Below, piece by piece: positions 14,037 to 17,437 of a DNA stretch of 17,437 nt (its first letter is position 1; every line of letters starts with the position of its first letter). This stretch comes from Desulfobulbaceae bacterium. GTDB lineage: Bacteria > Desulfobacterota > Desulfobulbia > Desulfobulbales > Desulfocapsaceae. The notes under the pieces were generated by a model. The model saw nothing but the letters and a program-made list of their open reading frames with translations. It did no database searches and had not been told where the DNA came from. The translations under genes were made by a program, and so were the position numbers. The stretch spans positions 1 through 17,437 of the forward strand of contig DAOVUU010000010.1 in assembly GCA_030632405.1 (NCBI GenBank), read 5' to 3'.

Positions 14037-15041
14037 ATGGCAATTGAAACATTAACTGGACTCAATAAGGTGGCAATTTTACTTATCTGCCTTGGAGAAG
14101 AAGCAACCTCTAAGATTTTTGCAGAGTTATCGGACGATGAAGTACGTCAGGTGACAAGAGTAATGGCGACTATCCAACACATCCCAAGTGACATAAAAGA
14201 GAGAGTGTTTGCCAGTTATTATGAATCTCAACATCAATTTAAAGGAATTTTCGTAAAAGGTGAAGACTTTGCCAAGAGAGCCATTAATGCCACTCCTGGA
14301 GAACAGCGTTCAGACTTTTTAATGGATCAGTTTATTTCAGCTACAGAATCAAAATCTCTGGAAACTATATCTCTCATGGCTCCCCGAATGGTTGCCGGGT
14401 TGCTCGAGCAGGAACATCCTCAGACAGTTGCACTGGTTCTTTCAACCCAGCATGTGGAGCATGCCTGTGAAATACTGACCCACCTTCCAGACGATATAAG
14501 AACAGATGTGACCTACCGGATTTCAAAAATAGAAAAAGTATCACCAGAAGTTATCAGCAGGATAGAGGACGCTTTAAATAGAGAAATTGGTCTTGTTTCC
14601 GGCAAGACTCACAAAAAAGTGGGTGGTATCGATGCAGTAGTTGGTATCCTCAATCATATGAAAAACAATCTTGATTCTGACATTCTAGAGGAAATGGAAG
14701 AAACAGACCCTGATATGGCAGAAGAAATACGAAGGAAAATGTTTACCTTTGAAAACCTCATCGCCCTGGAAGGCAGGTCACTGCAGATGATTCTCAGGGA
14801 AGTAAACAATGACTCGCTCACCATGGCTCTTAAAACAGCCTCTGAAGACATGAAAGAGAAGATTTTTGCAAATATGTCTACCAGGGCCGCAGATATGATA
14901 AAAGATGACCTTGATGCCATGGGTCCTGTACGCCTTTCAGAGGTAGAGCTCACACAACAGTCCATCGTTAAAATTGCAATTAAACTTGAAGAAGAAGGCA
15001 AACTCGTTCTCAGATCCGGAGGTGGAGATGAGCTTGTCTAA
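14037..15041 (+). CDS. fliG: Flagellar motor switch protein FliG
   Basis: Rotor protein of the C-ring: binds FliF with its N-terminal domain, FliM with the middle domain, and the MotA-type stator with its C-terminal domain to generate torque and set rotation direction. 334 residues, full length. The N-terminal GLNKVAILLICLGEEATSKIF (8-28), the EHPQ motif (126-129) that contacts FliM, and the charged C-terminal torque region (KTASEDMKEKIFANMSTRAADMIKDDLDAMGPVRLSEVE, about 267-305) are all intact. ATG 14037 uses the AGGAAGG at the end of fliF. Its last 14 bases overlap the start of fliH. Confidence 0.98.
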   Translation: MAIETLTGLNKVAILLICLGEEATSKIFAELSDDEVRQVTRVMATIQHIPSDIKERVFASYYESQHQFKGIFVKGEDFAKRAINATPGEQRSDFLMDQFISATESKSLETISLMAPRMVAGLLEQEHPQTVALVLSTQHVEHACEILTHLPDDIRTDVTYRISKIEKVSPEVISRIEDALNREIGLVSGKTHKKVGGIDAVVGILNHMKNNLDSDILEEMEETDPDMAEEIRRKMFTFENLIALEGRSLQMILREVNNDSLTMALKTASEDMKEKIFANMSTRAADMIKDDLDAMGPVRLSEVELTQQSIVKIAIKLEEEGKLVLRSGGGDELV

Positions 15042-15777
15042 CTATTTCAAAAACTCAGATTCTTTTCAGCCTGAAAAGATTGTCAAATCTGCTGCGAAAG
15101 CTGACAGTGGGTGGAAATCTTTAGCAAATAAACACAACTCAACTTCGTTTCAGGCAGAGCAGCAGGTAAAAAAGACAAAGGAAGTATCTTCCTCTTCCCT
15201 TAATGCTCACCAAAATCATGAAGACGGAAAGCTCAACATTCCAGAACAGTCACCAGATTCAAATCAATATATTGCAATCTCTGAAATTGAAAGTCAATTA
15301 AAAGAAGCCTATGAAAACGGTGTTCAAAACGGTCTTGAAAAAGCCGAGGAGGATTACGGCTCAGCCATCCGATCCCTGATTACATCCTGTCAGCAACTTA
15401 ATACAGTAAGAGAGACAATAATAAGCAACAGCGGTCGTGAACTCCAGGAATTTGCTCTTTCTGTCGCAGAAAGAATTATCCGAACCTCATTACGGGACAA
15501 CGACACTATCGTTATTGCAACAATTGAAGAGGCGCTGCAGCGGGCCGTCAAGTCTGATGAATTCTATATCTATATTCATCCTGACGATTACGACACTGTT
15601 GTAGGAAAATCCGACGATCTCATAGCAGGGCTCAGCGGCCTTGAGAATATCGTCATTAAAAAAGATATTACTGTTGAAAGAGGCGGAGCCAAAATCGAAT
15701 CTGACAACTGTACAATTGATGCAACAATTGCCGGGCAATTTGATGTTATTCTAGAGGAGATGAAAAAAAAGCTTTAG
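15028..15777 (+). CDS. fliH: Flagellar assembly protein FliH
   Basis: Export-apparatus stator-like peripheral protein that holds the FliI ATPase at the base of the flagellum. From ATG 15028 it has 249 residues. The N-terminal third is hydrophilic and variable; EAYENGVQNGLEKAEEDYG at about 95-113 starts the long helix; the conserved C-terminal domain (about 140-249) contains LSVAERIIRTSL, IYIHPDDYDTV and the glycine-rich strand DITVERGGAKIES. The frame is open further back to 14974 inside fliG, but ATG 15028 is chosen because GGAGGT lies four bases upstream. It overlaps fliG by 14 bases, consistent with translational coupling. Confidence 0.95.
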   Translation: MSLSNYFKNSDSFQPEKIVKSAAKADSGWKSLANKHNSTSFQAEQQVKKTKEVSSSSLNAHQNHEDGKLNIPEQSPDSNQYIAISEIESQLKEAYENGVQNGLEKAEEDYGSAIRSLITSCQQLNTVRETIISNSGRELQEFALSVAERIIRTSLRDNDTIVIATIEEALQRAVKSDEFYIYIHPDDYDTVVGKSDDLIAGLSGLENIVIKKDITVERGGAKIESDNCTIDATIAGQFDVILEEMKKKL

Positions 15778-15793
15778 CTTTTTGACAAACACC

Positions 15794-17170
15794 ATGTCAC
15801 TTGATACCTCACATATTAAAGATCTAGACATTATTAAGATATGGGGAAAGGTGACCCGCATAGTGGGCCTGGTGATAGAAGGGCATTGCCCTCACGCTTC
15901 TATAGGGTCACTTTGCCAACTTACACCCACCAACGGCGGCCCGGATATCTTTGCTGAAATTGTCGGGTTCAAAGACAGCAAAGCATTACTTATGCCCCTG
16001 GGAGATCTCCGGGGACTCGGACCTGGAAGCCTTATCCGTGTTGTAAAGAGCAGTGCCACTATTAAGGTTGGTAATAATTTGCTTGGAAGGGTCATAGATG
16101 CCATGGAGCTCCCACAGGACGGGCTTCCTCCTCCAATCCTTACAGATAAAAAATTTCTCTACTCACTCCCGCCTGGTCCGATGGACAGACAAAATATCAC
16201 GGATACCCTTGATCTCGGCATCCGTGCCATCAATGGTCTCCTTACATGCGGGATGGGACAGCGTATGGGAATTATGGCAGGCTCCGGGATTGGTAAGAGT
16301 GTACTACTTGGTATGATGGCAAAATATTCTAAAGCGGATGTAAACATAATCGCCCTTATCGGGGAAAGGGGCAGAGAGGTCCGTGAATTTATAGAAAGAG
16401 ATCTTGGAAAAGACGGGCTGGCCCGCTCGGTTGTTGTTGTTGTTACCTCTGATCAGTCACCGTTGCTCCGTATGCGGGGCGCCTTTGTAGCAACCAGCAT
16501 TGCAGAGTACTTCTGCAGTCAGGGAAAAAATGTCCTCCTTATGATGGATTCAGTCACCAGATTTGCAATGGCCATGCGGGAGATAGGACTGGCGGTTGGT
16601 GAGCCTCCCACGACAAAAGGATACACCCCTTCAGTTTTTGCAACCCTGCCCAAGCTCCTGGAACGTGCAGGGCGCTTTAGAAATCAGGGATCCATTACCG
16701 GACTTTATACTGTTCTTGTGGATGGCGATGATCTCAATGAACCAGTAGCAGATTCAGTACGTTCTATACTTGACGGACATATAGTTCTGTCGAGAAGCCT
16801 TGCAGCCAAAAATCATTTTCCTGCTATAGATGTTCTCAATTCAGCCAGTCGTGTAATGAGGGATATCATTCCGGCCCGTCACCTTGAGTTGGCCGGAAAA
16901 GCTAGAGAAGTACTGGCCAGTTATGGCGAAGCTGAAGACCTTATAAATATCGGGGCATATGCAAAAGGATCAAATCCTAAAATAGATTATGCAATCAATA
17001 AAATTGATGCAGTTAATGATTTCTTGAGACAGGATTACAGTCAAACGTCGACTCTTAAAGAATCACTTGAACATCTAGGACTCCTTTTGAGTGACAGAAA
17101 AGATGATGCATCTCAGAAAAAAAACAGAAGAAAAACTGATAAGAATCACGATGGTTCACAGACTCAATGA
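15794..17170 (+). CDS. fliI: Flagellum-specific ATP synthase/export ATPase FliI
   Basis: F1-beta-like hexameric ATPase that helps unfold and deliver axial proteins to the flagellar export gate. From ATG 15794, 458 residues, close to the E. coli length. The Walker A/P-loop is GSGIGKS (163-169), GERGREV (190-196) contains the catalytic Glu, and the Walker B strand VLLMMDS (247-253) ends in the expected Asp. The family sequences PPTTKGYTPSVFATLPKLLERAGRF and DDLNEPVADSVRSILDGHIVLSR follow. The frame continues back to a TTG at 15782, but no ribosome site supports either start well. The last bases TGA overlap the ATG of the next gene (ATGA), as usual for fliI-fliJ. Confidence 0.97.
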   Translation: MSLDTSHIKDLDIIKIWGKVTRIVGLVIEGHCPHASIGSLCQLTPTNGGPDIFAEIVGFKDSKALLMPLGDLRGLGPGSLIRVVKSSATIKVGNNLLGRVIDAMELPQDGLPPPILTDKKFLYSLPPGPMDRQNITDTLDLGIRAINGLLTCGMGQRMGIMAGSGIGKSVLLGMMAKYSKADVNIIALIGERGREVREFIERDLGKDGLARSVVVVVTSDQSPLLRMRGAFVATSIAEYFCSQGKNVLLMMDSVTRFAMAMREIGLAVGEPPTTKGYTPSVFATLPKLLERAGRFRNQGSITGLYTVLVDGDDLNEPVADSVRSILDGHIVLSRSLAAKNHFPAIDVLNSASRVMRDIIPARHLELAGKAREVLASYGEAEDLINIGAYAKGSNPKIDYAINKIDAVNDFLRQDYSQTSTLKESLEHLGLLLSDRKDDASQKKNRRKTDKNHDGSQTQ

Positions 17171-17437
17171 AGCCATTTCAACTCGACGCGGTACTTACCC
17201 ATAGAAAACGAAAGGAAGAAATTTCAGCCAGCCGTCTGTTTTACGCCAAAAAACAGAAAAATATTGTCCAGCAGAAACTTCAAGAGCAAAACAAAAACCT
17301 CATATTTCTTATAGAAAAGACTGAGGAACTGCAGAACAATACCATACCTATTTTAGACCTCATAAATTATGAGAATCAAATTCATTTTCTGGAACAAAAC
17401 ATTGTCGAAATTAAAAAAACACTCCAGCAGAAAACAG
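17167..17437 (+). CDS. fliJ: Flagellar export protein FliJ, 5' part only
   Basis: Open from ATG 17167 to the window end, 90 codons, no stop seen. The translation begins MKPFQLDAVLTHRKRKEEIS and continues as a highly charged, Gln/Lys/Glu-rich helix with heptad-like hydrophobic spacing (for example RLFYAKKQKNIVQQKLQEQ and NLIFLIEKTEELQ), consistent with the antiparallel coiled coil of FliJ, the stalk/chaperone-escort protein that inserts in the FliI ring. Family sequence identity is low, so position matters: it directly overlaps the fliI stop (ATGA), the standard place for fliJ. Full FliJ proteins are about 145 residues, so roughly 55 codons are missing beyond the edge. Confidence 0.85.
   Translation, partial: MKPFQLDAVLTHRKRKEEISASRLFYAKKQKNIVQQKLQEQNKNLIFLIEKTEELQNNTIPILDLINYENQIHFLEQNIVEIKKTLQQKT

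Noticed and set aside
14974..15027. Upstream extension of FliH by 18 residues
   Set aside because: The extension lies inside conserved fliG sequence, while ATG 15028 has GGAGGT at the right distance.
15782..15793. TTG start for FliI four codons upstream
   Set aside because: No better ribosome site than ATG 15794, and ATG is the more likely start.
1..17437. CRISPR array, insertion sequence, prophage or defence system
   Set aside because: No regularly spaced repeats, transposase or integrase motifs, or defence-type domains were seen on either strand.

Overview
The window looks like chromosomal DNA of a motile Gram-negative bacterium. Gene content and order fit a delta-proteobacterium/Desulfobacterota, perhaps a Desulfobulbales-like sulfur-cycle anaerobe: long-form HisG beside a monofunctional HisI, flgBC-fliEFGHIJ in one run, a TPR gene heading that run, and short dispersed inverted repeats containing CGTNGTAAAAAGC. 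The taxonomic placement is inference from style, not a search result.

Left part (1-4222), mostly housekeeping. On the minus strand, hisI, hisG and the start of engB/ysxC run leftwards as a likely operon; engB is cut by the window edge. Divergent from hisI is a SlyD/FKBP-type prolyl isomerase gene on the plus strand. It converges with two minus-strand genes for exported proteins: a two-block pentapeptide-repeat protein with paired CxxC motifs, and a small thermonuclease-like nuclease.

Middle part (4223-8602), regulation. After a 468-base non-coding stretch come two plus-strand genes: a stand-alone cyclic-nucleotide-binding domain protein and a sigma-54-dependent response regulator (receiver, AAA+ with GAFTGA, Fis-type HTH). 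Convergent to them, overlapping at the stop codons, is a 546-residue minus-strand protein with two CheX/CheC-like domains and a C-terminal receiver fold that has lost its phosphorylation residues. The 253-base divergent region upstream of that gene carries two flagellar-type promoter candidates facing opposite ways: a sigma-28-like element reading into the CheX-like gene, and a sigma-54-like -24/-12 element reading into the flagellar operon.

Right part (8603-17437), flagellar export and basal body operon on the plus strand: an exported 801-residue TPR protein, flgB, flgC, fliE, fliF, fliG, fliH, fliI and the start of fliJ. Most junctions are tight or overlapping. The exception is the 140-base fliE-fliF gap, which holds a dispersed inverted repeat.

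Read together, the right two thirds is a flagellar regulatory and structural locus: the sigma-54 activator could switch on the operon through the 8557 promoter, and the CheX-like protein would be a late FliA-dependent product. The least familiar parts are the tandem CheX-like/pseudo-receiver protein and the exported TPR protein, whose layout recalls the epsilon-proteobacterial motor scaffold protein PflA. I saw no CRISPR array, tRNA, rRNA, insertion sequence or defence island.
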